Source of the DNA: Pseudomonadota bacterium
GTDB taxonomy: Bacteria > Pseudomonadota > Alphaproteobacteria > Rhizobiales > Rhizobiaceae
Reading direction: 5' to 3'
NCBI GenBank assembly: GCA_023393575.1
Contig: JAEWKX010000170.1
Span: 1 to 9,596, forward strand
Length of the DNA: 9,596 bases
Positions 1 through 9,399 of this stretch are shown here, piece after piece. The notes under the pieces are model-generated. The model saw nothing but the letters and a program-made list of their open reading frames with translations. It did not search any database and had not been told where the DNA came from. The position numbers and the translations under genes were made by a program. Numbering within the stretch: position 1 is the first letter of the stretch; each line of letters begins with the position of its first letter.

Positions 1-863
1 TTGTCTGGTCGAACCTGCTGATGGCCGTGGCGCCGAGCGCAGTCGCCCAGGGCAAGTTCTATGTCTCCACCAATGCGGCGCCGGCGGCGCTTGCGGGCGA
101 GAACTGCAACCCGCTCTATTTCAACGCAGCCTACCAGAACGACAATCTTCACGAGGCCATGGGCGAATACGCCAACAAGGACTACAAGAAGATGTTCATC
201 ATGGCGCCGAACTATCCGGCCGGCAAGGATTCACTGACCGGGTTCAAGCGCTTCTACAAGGGTGAAGTCGGCTCGGAAGTCTACACCCAGGTCGGCCAGA
301 CCGACTATGCGGCCGAGATCGCCCAGATCCGTGCCTCGGGCGCCGACGGCGTCTTCGCCTTCCTGCCGGGCGGCATGGGCATCGCCTTCATGAAGCAGTA
401 TGCGCAGTCGGGCGTCGACATCCCGATCATGGGGCCGGGCTTCTCCTTCAGCCAGGACGTGCTGCCGGCGATCGGCGACGCGGCGATCGGCGCGAAGGCC
501 TCCGGCCAGTGGGCGCCCGACTTTGACACCGAGGTCAGCAAGAAATTCCTCGCCGACTTCAAGGCCGAGTATGGCCGCCTGCCGTCGATCTATGCCGTGC
601 AGGCCTATGATGCGGCACAACTCATCCTGTCGGCTGCCGCCAAGGCGGACGTGAAGGACACGGAAGCGTTCCGCGCGGAACTCCTGAAGGCGGACATCCA
701 GTCGCCGCGGGGCGATTTCAAGTTCAACACCAACCAGCATCCGATCCAGGACATCTACCTGACGGAAGTGGTGAAGGGCGAGGACGGCGTGCTGACCAAC
801 AAGACGGTGGAGAAGATCTTCGACGACCACGAGGATGCCTATGCCAAAGACTGCAAGATGTAA
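1..863 (+). CDS. Liv-type ABC transporter periplasmic substrate-binding protein (5' partial)
   Basis: This is the ligand receptor of the importer encoded by the next four genes; it binds the substrate in the periplasm and delivers it to the permeases. The reading frame is open to the window edge (first whole codon at base 3) and stops with TAA at 861-863. The ATG at 21 is internal: the residues before it (VWSNLL) continue the family pattern, so the signal peptide and roughly the first 100 residues are missing. The remaining 286 residues show type I periplasmic binding protein (Peripla_BP_6, LivJ/LivK-like) features: the stretch FYVSTNAAPAALAG, then ENCNPLYF, NDNLHEAMGEYA, a second-lobe segment around FMKQYAQSGVDIPIMGPG, AVQAYDAAQLI, and a C-terminal DCKM. 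The two cysteines (ENC and DCK) could pair, which is inference. The context beside an aromatic-CoA operon suggests an aromatic acid ligand, such as anthranilate, rather than leucine; the sequence alone cannot decide this. The family call is secure, the ligand is not. Confidence 0.93.
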   Translation, partial: VWSNLLMAVAPSAVAQGKFYVSTNAAPAALAGENCNPLYFNAAYQNDNLHEAMGEYANKDYKKMFIMAPNYPAGKDSLTGFKRFYKGEVGSEVYTQVGQTDYAAEIAQIRASGADGVFAFLPGGMGIAFMKQYAQSGVDIPIMGPGFSFSQDVLPAIGDAAIGAKASGQWAPDFDTEVSKKFLADFKAEYGRLPSIYAVQAYDAAQLILSAAAKADVKDTEAFRAELLKADIQSPRGDFKFNTNQHPIQDIYLTEVVKGEDGVLTNKTVEKIFDDHEDAYAKDCKM

Positions 864-872
864 GGTCGCCTG

Positions 873-1796
873 GTGACACTCGCACTTGCTCTTGAGCAGT
901 TGCTCAATGGCCTTCAGCTCGGCGTCATGTTGTTTCTCATGGCTGCCGGGCTGACGCTGATTTTCGGCGTTATGGGGCTGATCAATCTCGCCCACGGGTC
1001 TCTCTACATGGTCGGTGCCTTTGCCTGCGCTGCCGTGGCGTCGGCGACGGGGTCCTTCTGGATCGGCCTCGCTGCCAGCCTCGCCTGCGCGGCGGCGGCG
1101 GGCGCCATCGTGGAACTCCTCGTCATCCGGCGGCTCTACGACCGCGACCACCTGGATCAGGTTCTGGCGACCTTTGCGCTGATCCTGATGTTCTCGGAAG
1201 GCACGCGCTGGCTGTTCGGCTCCTTTCCGCTTTATCTCGATATCCCGCCGCTTCTGCAGGGCGCCGTGGCACTCCCCGGCGGCGCGCAATATCCCCTCTA
1301 CCGGCTGGCGATCATCGGGGTCGGGGCGCTGGTGGCGCTCGGGCTCTACCTGTTGATCGGCAGGACACGGCTCGGCATGCGCATTCGCGCCGGCGAAAGC
1401 GACCGCGAGATGATCGGCGTGCTCGGCGTCGACATCCGCACGCTCTATACGGTCGTCTTCGCTCTGGGGGCCGCGCTTGCCGGCCTTGCCGGCGCCATGG
1501 TCGGGGCATTGCAGTCCGTCCAGGTCGGCATGGGTGAGCCGGTCCTCATCCTGGCTTTCGTGGTCATCGTCATCGGCGGCATAGGCTCCATCAAGGGGGC
1601 GCTCCTCGGTGCGCTGCTGGTCGGCATCGTCGATACCATGGGACGCTTCCTGCTGCCGCAGATGCTGGCGCTGTTCGTGCCTCCGTCGCAGGCGGGGCTG
1701 ATCGGCGCCGCCGCGGCCTCCATGCTCATCTACGTGATGATGGCGCTCATCCTGGCCGTGAAGCCGCGCGGGCTCTTCCCCGCAGCCCATGCGTGA
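873..1796 (+). CDS. livH: LivH-type ABC transporter permease
   Basis: This is the first inner-membrane permease of the importer, 307 residues, the usual LivH length. The start is GTG at 873, preceded by an AAGG Shine-Dalgarno at 862-865 that overlaps the stop codon of the binding-protein gene; the gap to that stop is 9 bases and is in the same frame, so no earlier ATG start is possible. The protein is strongly hydrophobic, with about eight membrane segments. Family landmarks are LTLIFGVMGLINLAHGSLYM near residues 28-47, the cytoplasmic EAA-like loop LGMRIRAGESDREMIGVLG around 165-185 that contacts the ATPases, GGIGSIKGALLGALLVG around 235-251, and the closing KPRGLFP. It should pair with the LivM-type permease downstream to form the channel. 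The symbol denotes family; the transported compound is not proved to be an amino acid. Confidence 0.95.
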   Translation: MTLALALEQLLNGLQLGVMLFLMAAGLTLIFGVMGLINLAHGSLYMVGAFACAAVASATGSFWIGLAASLACAAAAGAIVELLVIRRLYDRDHLDQVLATFALILMFSEGTRWLFGSFPLYLDIPPLLQGAVALPGGAQYPLYRLAIIGVGALVALGLYLLIGRTRLGMRIRAGESDREMIGVLGVDIRTLYTVVFALGAALAGLAGAMVGALQSVQVGMGEPVLILAFVVIVIGGIGSIKGALLGALLVGIVDTMGRFLLPQMLALFVPPSQAGLIGAAAASMLIYVMMALILAVKPRGLFPAAHA

Positions 1797-1803
1797 GACT
1801 GCG

Positions 1804-2778
1804 ATGCTGACCCGCGAAAACATCGTCAACCTCATCCTGGCCGTTCTGTTGCTCGCCGTCCCGCTCGCAGCCAGTGCCTTCGGCGAGCCATTCTACGTGA
1901 CGCTCGCAACCCGCGTCGCCATCCTGGCGCTGGCGGCGACCGGTCTCAACCTCGCGCTCGGCCTCGGTGGCCTCGTCTCCTTCGGCCATGCCGCCTTCTT
2001 CGGCATCGGCGGTTATGTAGCGGGCATCCTCGCCATCCATGCCTTTTCCGGCGATCCCCTGCCGTTCGGCCTGCCGGGCACGAACCAGATGCCGGTCATC
2101 TGGCTGGTAGCGATGTCCGTCTCCGGACTGGTGGGACTGATGATCGGTTCCATCAGCCTGAGGACATCGGGCGTCTATTTCATCATGATCACGCTCGCCT
2201 TTGCGCAGATGGTCTACTATTTTGCGATCTCCTGGCCTGCCTATGGCGGCGAGGACGGGCTGTCGATCCTGGTGCGCAACCAGTTTGCGGGCGTCAGCAC
2301 CATGAAGCCCGTGAATTTCTTCCTGATCTGCTATCTCGCGCTGGTGGTTGCTCTCGGCCTGTTCATGCTGATCTGCGGCTCCCGTTTCGGTTCCGCCCTG
2401 CAGGCGGCGCGCCAGAACGAGGTGCGGGTCGCGACCGTCGGTATCGCACCCTATCGCATCCGCCTGACGGCCTTCGCCATCTCCGCGGCGATGACGGGTC
2501 TGGCCGGTGCCCTGTTCGCCGACCTCAACCGCTTCGTCAGCCCCTCGATGCTCTCCTGGCACATGTCGGGCGAACTGATCGTGCTGATCATCCTCGGCGG
2601 CACGGGCCGTCTGTTCGGGCCACTGGCCGGTGCGGCCCTTTTTGTCGTCTTCGAATACGTGCTCGGCGGATTGACGGAGCGCTGGCAGTTCTTCCTCGGC
2701 CTTATCCTGCTCGGTACGGTGCTGTTTGCGCGCGGCGGGCTTCTGGGGCTCCTGGCCGGAAAGGCGCGTCATGGCTGA
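1804..2778 (+). CDS. livM: LivM-type ABC transporter permease
   Basis: This is the second inner-membrane permease, partner of LivH. The ATG at 1804 is preferred (324 residues) because GAG at 1795-1797 lies 6 bases upstream and the N-terminus MLTRENIVNLILAVLLL is typical of the family. An in-frame ATG at 1789 would overlap the end of livH by 8 bases but has only a C-rich stretch before it. Landmarks are LGLGGLVSFGHAAFFGIGGY near residues 50-70, the EAA-like loop around 190-225 (GSALQAARQNEVRVATVGI), the segment RLTAFAISAAMTGLAGALFA, and GGTGRLFGPLAGA near 264. About nine to ten hydrophobic segments are evident. The last 8 bases overlap the start of the first ATPase gene, which suggests translational coupling. 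Family assignment is secure. Confidence 0.94.
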   Translation: MLTRENIVNLILAVLLLAVPLAASAFGEPFYVTLATRVAILALAATGLNLALGLGGLVSFGHAAFFGIGGYVAGILAIHAFSGDPLPFGLPGTNQMPVIWLVAMSVSGLVGLMIGSISLRTSGVYFIMITLAFAQMVYYFAISWPAYGGEDGLSILVRNQFAGVSTMKPVNFFLICYLALVVALGLFMLICGSRFGSALQAARQNEVRVATVGIAPYRIRLTAFAISAAMTGLAGALFADLNRFVSPSMLSWHMSGELIVLIILGGTGRLFGPLAGAALFVVFEYVLGGLTERWQFFLGLILLGTVLFARGGLLGLLAGKARHG

Positions 2779-3519
2779 ACCGGTTCTCGAACTCTCCGAT
2801 CTCGTGAAGAGCTTTGGTGCGCTCAGGGCGACGGATCATGTCTCGCTCGACCTGAAGCCTGGCGAGATCCATGCGCTGATAGGCCCCAACGGCGCGGGAA
2901 AATCGACGCTGATCCACCAGATCTGCGGAACGCTGCGGCAGAATTCGGGGACGATCCGCTTTGCAGGCGAAGACATCGGCCATCTCGGCGTCGCGGAGCG
3001 ATCGCGATTGGGTCTTGGCCGCACCTTCCAGGTCTCCTCGCTGGCGCCGGAGTTTTCGGCGCTGCGCAATGTGATGCTGGCCGTCCAGGCGCAACAGGGT
3101 TCCAGCTTCCGCTTCTTCAAGCCGGTGATGCGCGATGAATCGCTCGTCGACCGGTCGATGGCGATGCTGGAGCGCGTCGGCCTGCAGGAGAGGGCACGCA
3201 TTCCGGCCGCGGAACTGTCCCACGGTGAGCGCCGGAAACTGGAGATCGCCATTGCGCTGGCGCTCAATTCCAAGGCATTCCTGCTCGACGAACCGATGGC
3301 GGGCATGGGACCGGAGGGGTCGAAGGTGCTGACGGGCTTCCTCGACACGCTCCGGCAGGAAGCTCCCATCCTGCTCGTGGAGCATGACATGGATGCCGTC
3401 TTCGCGCTGGCCGACCGCATCTCGGTGCTCGTCTACGGCAAGGTCATCGCCACGGGGACGGTGGAGGAGATCCGCCGCGATCCGGCCGTGCGTACCGCCT
3501 ATCTCGGAGATCATGCCTG

Positions 3520-3520
<1 letters not shown>
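2771..3520 (+). CDS. livG: LivG-type ABC transporter ATP-binding protein
   Basis: This cytoplasmic ATPase (249 residues, normal for LivG) energises import together with LivF. The start is ATG 2771, inside the end of livM, with GGAAAGG at 2757-2763 as ribosome binding site; the longer open frame upstream of it only reads through livM. All ABC motifs are intact: Walker A GPNGAGKST (38-46), Q-loop Gln87 in RTFQ, signature LSHGE (149-153), Walker B FLLDE (170-174) and switch His205 in LLVEHDMDAVF. RTFQ, the extended segment after it and the C-terminal RTAYLGDHA are characteristic of LivG. The signature motif has His in place of the usual first Gly, common enough in this family. The stop TGA shares its last base with the ATG of livF (TGATG), so the two ATPases are likely made in a coupled, near equal ratio. 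Confidence 0.95.
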
Positions 3521-4187
<667 letters not shown>

Positions 4188-4203
<16 letters not shown>

Positions 4204-6164
4204 GCCGCCGCGAACATCGGTCCGCCCTTGTGGGCCGGGAAACCGTAGCCGTTGATCATCACCAGGTCGATGTCGCTCTCGCGGGCAGCGATACCTTCGT
4301 CGAGGAGCTTCCGGCCTTCCTCGGTCATCGCGGCAAGCAGGCGCTCGAGGATTCGGCCTTCCGTAAAGGCGCGCGGCGTGATCCCCTTCTTCGCGCGGCA
4401 CTGCGCGATGATGTCCGTGACGGCCGGATCCACCTGCCGCTTGCCTTCGAGGTAGGCGTACCAGCCTCGTCCGGCTTTCTGGCCGAGGCGCCCGACGTCG
4501 CAGAGGCGGTCGGCGATCTCGACGTAGCGCTGAGACGGGTCGCGCATCGCGGCCTGACGCTTGCGTCTTGCCCAGGCGATCTCCAGCCCCGCCATGTCGT
4601 AGACGGCGAACAGGCCCATCGGAAAGCCGTAGTTTTCCAGTGCCGCGTCGATCTCGTGCGGCAGGGCGCCGTCCTCCAGCAGGAACTCCGCCTCGCGTCG
4701 ATAGGCCGAGAAGATGCGGTTGCCGATGAAGCCTTCGGTAACGCCGGTGACGATCGCGAGCTTCTGGAGCTTCTTGGCAAAGGCAAGTCCGGTGGCCAGA
4801 ACCTCGGGGGCCGTCCGGGCACAGCGGACCACCTCCAGCAGCCGCATGACATGGGCCGGCGAGAAGAAGTGCAGGCCGAGCACGCGCTCCGGGTAGGCCG
4901 TGGCGGCGGCGATCTCGTCCGGGTTCAGATAGCTGGTATTGGTGGCGAGGATCGCGTCCGGCCGGATGACCTTGTCCAGCCGGCGGAAGAGATCGACCTT
5001 CACGTCGAAATCGTCGAAGACTGCCTCGATGACGAGATCGCAGGGTGCGAGATCGGCGTCCGATTCGGTGACAGACAGCCGGTCCCGCTGTGCATCGAAG
5101 GCACCTTGATCCAGGCGTCCGGCGGCATGATTGCGTTGCAGAAGCCCCAGAATGCGTTCGCCACCCTTTTCCGCCGCCTCCGCCGTCCGGTCGAGGCCGA
5201 TAACGGTATAGCCTGCTCCCAGTGCCGCCACTGCAATGCCGCTTCCCATCAGGCCAAGCCCGGCTATGCCGACCGTTCCGACCCGATGCGGCTGGATGCC
5301 CTCCAGGTCTTCCACCTTCGAAGCCTGCCGCTGCGCAAAGAAGACGTGCCGCAGGGCGGCAGCTTCCGCACTATCGCGCAGCTTGAGGAAGGTTGCGCGC
5401 TCCTCCGCAACGCCTTTGGCCAGCGGTTTCGCCGCCGCTTCGACCAGGCGAACGGCCTCCACCGGCGCCTGTTGCCCGCGCGCCTTGGCCAGGACTTTGC
5501 TCTTCGCCGCCTCGATCACCGCCGGTTCCGCTGCCGGGACCGGCAAGTTACCGGTTCGGCGGAGGCCCGGGACGGCGATGCGCCGGATGGTGGCCACTGC
5601 CGCATCTTTCAAGTCTGCTTCCACGATCTCGTCGACAAGTCCAAGGCTCTGGGCTTCCTGCGATTTCACGCTGCGTCCGCTGCCAATCAGGTCGATCGCC
5701 GCGGGGATGCCGATTAGGCGCGGCAGGCGCTGCGTACCCCCGGCCCCCGGGACGAGACCGAGTTTCACTTCCGGAAGTCCCATCTGCGCCGCCGGGGATG
5801 CCATCCTGTAGTGGCAGCCGAGCGCAACCTCCAGGCCGCCTCCGAGGGCCGCACCATTGATGGCCGCGACGACCGGTTTCCCGGAGTCCTCGATCCGCTG
5901 GATCACGGTCGGCAGGATCGGCTCCACCGGCAGCTGGCCGAATTCCTTGATATCGGCGCCGCCGATGAAGGTCTTTCCCGCTCCGGCGATGACGAGGCCG
6001 AGAATGCCGCCGTTGCCGGCCGCATGGTCAAGCGCGGCCATCAGGCCGGTGCGGGTATCGGCCGAGAGTGCATTGACCGGCGGATTGTCGATCGTGGTGA
6101 CAAGGACGTCCCCATGGATCTCGCCGCTGACGGTATCGGAGAAGGAAAGCGTATCGCCGCTCAT
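4188..6164 (-). CDS. Bifunctional enoyl-CoA hydratase / 3-hydroxyacyl-CoA dehydrogenase (C-terminus probably truncated)
   Basis: This 658-residue fusion would hydrate a 2-enoyl-CoA and then oxidise the 3-hydroxyacyl-CoA with NAD+, as in FadB/FadJ and peroxisomal multifunctional enzymes. The N-terminal crotonase domain (about 15-200) has the oxyanion-hole segments FIGGADIKEF (66-75) and GAALGGGLE (104-112), with both catalytic glutamates, Glu112 and Glu132 (GLPEVKLG). The NAD-binding Rossmann domain starts near 294 with GLGLMG (302-307). His432 (GLHFFSP) and Glu444 (LLEVV) form the expected catalytic dyad, and GFIGNR begins the helical C-terminal domain. The start ATG at 6164 has GGAG at 6171-6174 in front and is 3 bases after the Rid gene. 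Relatives usually continue some 35-45 residues past GGPMF (647-651), but here only AAAQTPR follows, so the end looks replaced. The likely job is the last beta-oxidation steps of the ring-derived CoA ester. Confidence 0.93.
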
Positions 6165-6167
6165 CGT

Positions 6168-6563
6168 CTACTCCGGAACGACGGCCACGGCCTGGATCTC
6201 GATCCTGGCGCGATCCTCCACAAGGGCCGACACCTGCATGGCCGCCATGGCGGGAAAATTCTTCCCCATGACGTCGCGATAGGCCTGGCCGATGCCCTTC
6301 AGGTTGGCGAGATATTCGGCCTTGTCCGTGAAGTACCACGTCATGGTCGTCACGTGCTCGGGGCCTGCGCCGCCTGCCGCCAGGACGGCGACGACGTTCT
6401 TCAGCGTTTGCCGCACCTGCCCGACGAAGTCGTCGGTCTCGAATTCATATCGGTCGTTCCAGCCGATCTGGCCGCCGCCATAGACCTGCCGGCCTCGCGC
6501 CGCCACGCCGTTGGAATAGCCGATAGGCTTCGCCCAGCCTTCGGGCTGAAGAGTGTCATGCAT
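6168..6563 (-). CDS. Rid family (YjgF/YER057c/UK114) protein, probable enamine/imine deaminase
   Basis: This 131-residue cytoplasmic protein has the length and pattern of the RidA/YjgF trimer family: VYGGGQIGW (27-35), the helix [27 protein letters not shown] (70-80), NFPAM (102-106) and IEIQAVAVV (121-129). Family members hydrolyse reactive enamines or imines to ketones and ammonia. Glu122 aligns with Glu120 of E. coli RidA, but Met106 replaces the key Arg105 that follows FPA there, so this is a divergent Rid subgroup and 2-aminoacrylate is unlikely to be its main substrate. It sits between an acyl-CoA dehydrogenase and a hydroxyacyl-CoA dehydrogenase; in the Azoarcus evansii 2-aminobenzoate cluster a similar 'translation inhibitor' gene is reported. 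Removal of the ring amino group is therefore a reasonable inference. The start ATG at 6563 overlaps the preceding gene by 8 bases and has GGAGAAG at 6568-6574. Confidence 0.92.
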   Translation of the reverse strand: MHDTLQPEGWAKPIGYSNGVAARGRQVYGGGQIGWNDRYEFETDDFVGQVRQTLKNVVAVLAAGGAGPEHVTTMTWYFTDKAEYLANLKGIGQAYRDVMGKNFPAMAAMQVSALVEDRARIEIQAVAVVPE

Positions 6564-7755
6564 GGGTCTTCTCCGGAGGCGCGCCCTTCAGCAGTTCGCG
6601 CGCGATGATGAGTTTCTGGACTTCGGTTGCGCCTTCATAAATGCGCAGGGCACGAATTTCGCGGTAGAGGCTCTCGACGATCTCGCCGCTCCTCACGCCG
6701 CGTCCGCCGAACATCTGCACGGCGCGGTCGATCACCTGCTGGGCGTTCTCGGTCGCGACCATCTTCGCCATTGCCGCTTCCCTGGTGGTCGGAAGGCCCT
6801 GCACGTCGCGGCGCCAGGCGGCGCGGTAAGTGAGGAGGGCGGCAGCGTCGATCTGTGCTGCCATGTCTCCGAAAGCGGCCTGGGTCAGTTGAAGGTCGGA
6901 AAGGCGGTTGCCGAACATCGGACGGGCCGTCGCATGTGCAAGCGCTTCGTCCAGTGCCCGGCGCGCGAAGCCGATCGCGGCTGCCGCAACCGAGGCACGG
7001 AAGATGTCCAGGGTGCGCATGGCGATCTTGAAGCCTTCTCCCGGACTGCCGAGCAAGCGATTTGCCGGGATGCGGCAGTTCTCGAAGCGGATGGTCGCCA
7101 GCGGGTGCGGCGCGATCACGTCGATCCGTTCCGCGATGGAGAAGCCCGGATCATCGGCATAGATGACAAAGGCGGAAATCCCCCGTGTGCCGGGCGCTTC
7201 GCCCGTGCGCGCAAACACCGTGTAGACGTCGGCGATGCCGCCATTCGAAATCCATGTCTTGTCGCCGTCGAGGACGTAATGGCTGCCATCCTTCCGGGCG
7301 GCACAGGCCATCGCGGCGACATCCGAGCCGGCGTCGTTCTCGGAGAGCGCGAAGGCGGAGATCCATTCACCGGACCGCGCTTTCGGCAACACCGCACGGC
7401 GGAGCTCTTCCGAGCCGGACAGACCGATCGCACCCGTGCCGAGCCCCTGCATGGCGAAGGCGAAGTCAGCCAGGCCATCGTGCCAGGCGAGCGTTTCGCG
7501 GGTGAGGCAGGCCTCGCGGGAATCGATGGTCCGCTTACCACCGTTGCCGGTCGCCGCATCCAGAAACCCTGCCTCTCCGAGCGAGCGGACGAGAGTGCGG
7601 CAGGCGCGGTCCGTGTCGGCGTGATCGATGCCGGTAAGAGCGCCCGATGCGGCATAGGCGTCGAGCCGTGCCGCCAGCACCCGGTGGCTGTCGTCGAAGA
7701 AGGGCCAGTCGAGATGCTCGCGGGTGGGGCCAACCAGCGCGGTTTTCGTGGCCAT
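6556..7755 (-). CDS. Acyl-CoA dehydrogenase (FAD-dependent)
   Basis: This protein (399 residues, typical for the family) would introduce an alpha,beta double bond into an acyl-CoA, passing electrons to electron-transfer flavoprotein. Start ATG 7755 is chosen because a strong GAGGGGAA site (7761-7768) lies 5 bases upstream and the product begins MATKTALVG; the in-frame extension to 7794 only runs through the upstream gene. Visible are the FAD/substrate segments [12 protein letters not shown] and [25 protein letters not shown], the FAD-contacting QMFGGRGV, and YEGATEVQ near the C-terminus, where the Glu (about 374) is at the catalytic-base position of medium- and short-chain enzymes. It starts 1 base after the crotonase gene stops and its end overlaps the Rid gene by 8 bases. 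In this context the substrate is probably an alicyclic or dicarboxylic CoA ester from ring degradation; that is inference. Confidence 0.94.
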   Translation of the reverse strand: MATKTALVGPTREHLDWPFFDDSHRVLAARLDAYAASGALTGIDHADTDRACRTLVRSLGEAGFLDAATGNGGKRTIDSREACLTRETLAWHDGLADFAFAMQGLGTGAIGLSGSEELRRAVLPKARSGEWISAFALSENDAGSDVAAMACAARKDGSHYVLDGDKTWISNGGIADVYTVFARTGEAPGTRGISAFVIYADDPGFSIAERIDVIAPHPLATIRFENCRIPANRLLGSPGEGFKIAMRTLDIFRASVAAAAIGFARRALDEALAHATARPMFGNRLSDLQLTQAAFGDMAAQIDAAALLTYRAAWRRDVQGLPTTREAAMAKMVATENAQQVIDRAVQMFGGRGVRSGEIVESLYREIRALRIYEGATEVQKLIIARELLKGAPPEKTHA

Positions 7756-7756
7756 G

Positions 7757-8602
7757 TCAGTTCCCCTCGAAGACGGGCTTGCGCTTCTCCGCAAAGGCTT
7801 CGAAGGCGCGCCGGAAGTCCTTTGTCGCCATGCAGACGGCCTGGGCCTGCGCTTCCGACTCGATCATCTCGTCGATGCCCATGGCCCATTCCTGGTTCAG
7901 CATGGTCTTGGTCATCGTGTGGGCGAACCAGGGGCCGTCCGCCAGCGACTGCGCCAGTTTCAACGCCTCGGCCTCCATGGCGTCAGCGGTGTGAAGCGCA
8001 TTGTAGAAGCCCCAGCTGTGACCCTCAGCTGCGCTCATGGAGCGGCCGGTGAAGAGGAGTTCAGCCGCGCGGCCCTGGCCGATGATGCGCGGCAGGATCC
8101 CGCAGGCGCCCATGTCCGCGCCGGCAAGACCCACGCGGGTGAAGAGGAAAGCAGTCTTTGCTTCGGGCGTCGCGAGCCGCAGGTCGGAGGCCATGGCGAG
8201 GATGGCGCCGGCACCGGCGCAGATTCCGTCCACGGCCGCGATGATCGGCTGCGGGCACTTCCGCATCGCCTTGACGAGATCGCCGGTCATGCGGGTGAAG
8301 GCGAGAAGATCGGGCATGGTCATCTGGGTCAATGGCTCGATGATCTCGAACACGTCGCCGCCGGAGGAGAAATTGCTGCCGGCTCCGGTCAGCACAACGG
8401 CGCGGATATCCGAAGCATAGGCGAGGTCGCGGAAAAGGTCGCGCAGTTCCGCATAGCTTTCAAAGGTAAGCGGGTTCTTACGTTCCGGACGGTTCAGTCG
8501 AATGGTCGCAACCCGTCCGTCCTCGCGGACATCCCAGAGGAAATTCTTTGCCTGATAGTCCCTGAACGGGCGCAGGTGCCCTGCCATGGAAATCGTGCTC
8601 AT
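7757..8602 (-). CDS. Crotonase-superfamily (enoyl-CoA hydratase/isomerase-like) protein with atypical active site
   Basis: This 281-residue crotonase-fold protein follows the SDR gene with an ATGA overlap: its ATG starts at 8602 and the SDR stop is read from 8601 to 8599. A GGAGAGG site at 8612-8618 supports this start over the next ATG (8587). Oxyanion-hole segments are present: [11 protein letters not shown] (77-87) and [11 protein letters not shown] (125-135). However, the residues aligning with rat hydratase Glu144 and Glu164 appear to be Ile134 (GAILAMASD) and Arg156 (FLFTRVGL), so ordinary hydratase chemistry is doubtful. The motif [23 protein letters not shown], quoted here only in part as [10 protein letters not shown] (about 163-172), marks a distinct subgroup. 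Since the operon already has a canonical hydratase in the fused enzyme, this one may be an isomerase or a C-C bond hydrolase in ring opening, as the crotonase BadI is for another alicyclic CoA ester. The specific reaction is unproven. Confidence 0.92.
   Translation of the reverse strand: MSTISMAGHLRPFRDYQAKNFLWDVREDGRVATIRLNRPERKNPLTFESYAELRDLFRDLAYASDIRAVVLTGAGSNFSSGGDVFEIIEPLTQMTMPDLLAFTRMTGDLVKAMRKCPQPIIAAVDGICAGAGAILAMASDLRLATPEAKTAFLFTRVGLAGADMGACGILPRIIGQGRAAELLFTGRSMSAAEGHSWGFYNALHTADAMEAEALKLAQSLADGPWFAHTMTKTMLNQEWAMGIDEMIESEAQAQAVCMATKDFRRAFEAFAEKRKPVFEGN
7761..7768 (-). promoter_or_regulatory. Ribosome binding site of the acyl-CoA dehydrogenase gene
   Basis: Minus-strand GAGGGGAA, inside the last codons of the crotonase gene, lies 5 bases before ATG 7755. 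It is the strongest Shine-Dalgarno-like sequence noticed in this operon and fixes the start well downstream of the longest open frame. Confidence 0.65.
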
Positions 8603-9387
8603 CCTGCCAATACCTCTCCGCCGGCGATCGCGATCGCCTGGCCGTTGATCGAACCCGCAGCGGACGACGCCAACCATAGGACAGCGTCCGCGACTTCCTC
8701 CGGCCGGACCAGCCGGCCCTGCGGATTGCCTTTGGTGAATTCCCTCGTCGCCTCCTCCCGGCTGCGGCCGGTCTTGGCGACGATCGTCTCGATCGCCTGT
8801 ACGATCAGCGGCGTATCGGTGAAGCCGGGACAGACGGCGTTGACGGTGATGCCCGTCTTGGCCAGCTCGAGCGCCAGTGACCGGGTCAGGCCGATGACGC
8901 CGTGCTTGGCCGCCGTATAGGCGGAAACATAGGGATAGCCGGTCAGGCCGGCGGTCGAGGCGATGTTGATGATGCGGGCACCGTCGCCATGCGACTTCAG
9001 GTCGGGAAGTGCGGCCTGCGTGACGAGGAAGACGCCGGTCAGGTCGACGGCGAGCACTCGGTTCCAGGTCTCCAGCGAGGTCTTTTCGAAGGGTGCGCTC
9101 GGTGCTTCGCCGGCATTGTTGACGAGGATGTCGATCGGGCCGAAGGCGGCGCGGGCGGTCTTCACGCCGTTGTCGATGGCAATTTCGTCAGTGACGTCGA
9201 AACCGTCGGCGACGCCGGCGGAGGGACCGAGCCGGGAGGCAAGCGATTCCAGGGGTTCTGCGCGGCGCCCTGCCAATGTGATCCTTGCGCCGGCCTGAGC
9301 CAGCGCGGTGGCAATCGCGGCGCCGATGCCACTACCGGCGCCGGTTACCAATGCGTGACGCCCCTCGAGCTTTCGTATCCCCTCCAT
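8599..9387 (-). CDS. SDR family oxidoreductase (classical short-chain dehydrogenase/reductase)
   Basis: This 262-residue classical SDR would oxidise or reduce a hydroxyl/keto group with a nicotinamide cofactor. Features in this numbering are the cofactor loop TGAGSGIG (15-22), NNAG (90-93) and the catalytic Ser144, Tyr157 and Lys161 (SAYTAAKHG), followed by [19 protein letters not shown] at the end of the second strand (39-42) suggests NADP(H) preference. Asp115 (AVDLTG) stands where the tetrad Asn is often found. ATG 9387 is chosen because AGGA at 9396-9399 lies 8 bases upstream; ATG 9402 would give 267 residues and an ATGA overlap with the upstream flavoprotein gene but has a poor site. It resembles FabG-like 3-oxoacyl or 3-hydroxyacyl-CoA reductases; in this operon the likely target is a ring carbonyl or hydroxyl of a CoA thioester. 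The family is certain, the substrate is not. Confidence 0.93.
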   Translation of the reverse strand: MEGIRKLEGRHALVTGAGSGIGAAIATALAQAGARITLAGRRAEPLESLASRLGPSAGVADGFDVTDEIAIDNGVKTARAAFGPIDILVNNAGEAPSAPFEKTSLETWNRVLAVDLTGVFLVTQAALPDLKSHGDGARIINIASTAGLTGYPYVSAYTAAKHGVIGLTRSLALELAKTGITVNAVCPGFTDTPLIVQAIETIVAKTGRSREEATREFTKGNPQGRLVRPEEVADAVLWLASSAAGSINGQAIAIAGGEVLAG

Positions 9388-9395
9388 CGGGTCGG

Positions 9396-9399
9396 TCCT
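9396..9399 (-). promoter_or_regulatory. Ribosome binding site deciding the SDR start
   Basis: On the minus strand an AGGA core, embedded in the ATG at 9402 and the stop of the upstream gene, sits 8 bases before ATG 9387. The alternative ATG 9402 is preceded by a GC-rich stretch with only GAG immediately adjacent to it. This favours 9387 as the true start. Confidence 0.55.

Noticed and set aside
231..1835. A 534-codon minus-strand open frame opposite the binding protein and livH
   Set aside because: The translation is low-complexity, His/Asp/Arg-rich and unlike any family; it is the shadow of the plus-strand transporter genes.
2726..2770. Upstream extension of livG to the ATG at 2726
   Set aside because: The added 15 residues are out-of-frame livM sequence; ATG 2771 has a good Shine-Dalgarno sequence and gives the family-typical N-terminus.
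4204..4260. Possible weak hairpin near the convergent junction (CGGTCCGCCC against GTGGGCCGG)
   Set aside because: The pairing is imperfect, lies inside the dehydrogenase coding region and has no T-run in either direction, so it is not reported as a terminator.
6553..8920. Long plus-strand open frames (499 and 398 codons) opposite the acyl-CoA dehydrogenase, crotonase and SDR genes
   Set aside because: They are antisense to genes with complete catalytic motifs, and no ribosome binding site or domain supports them.
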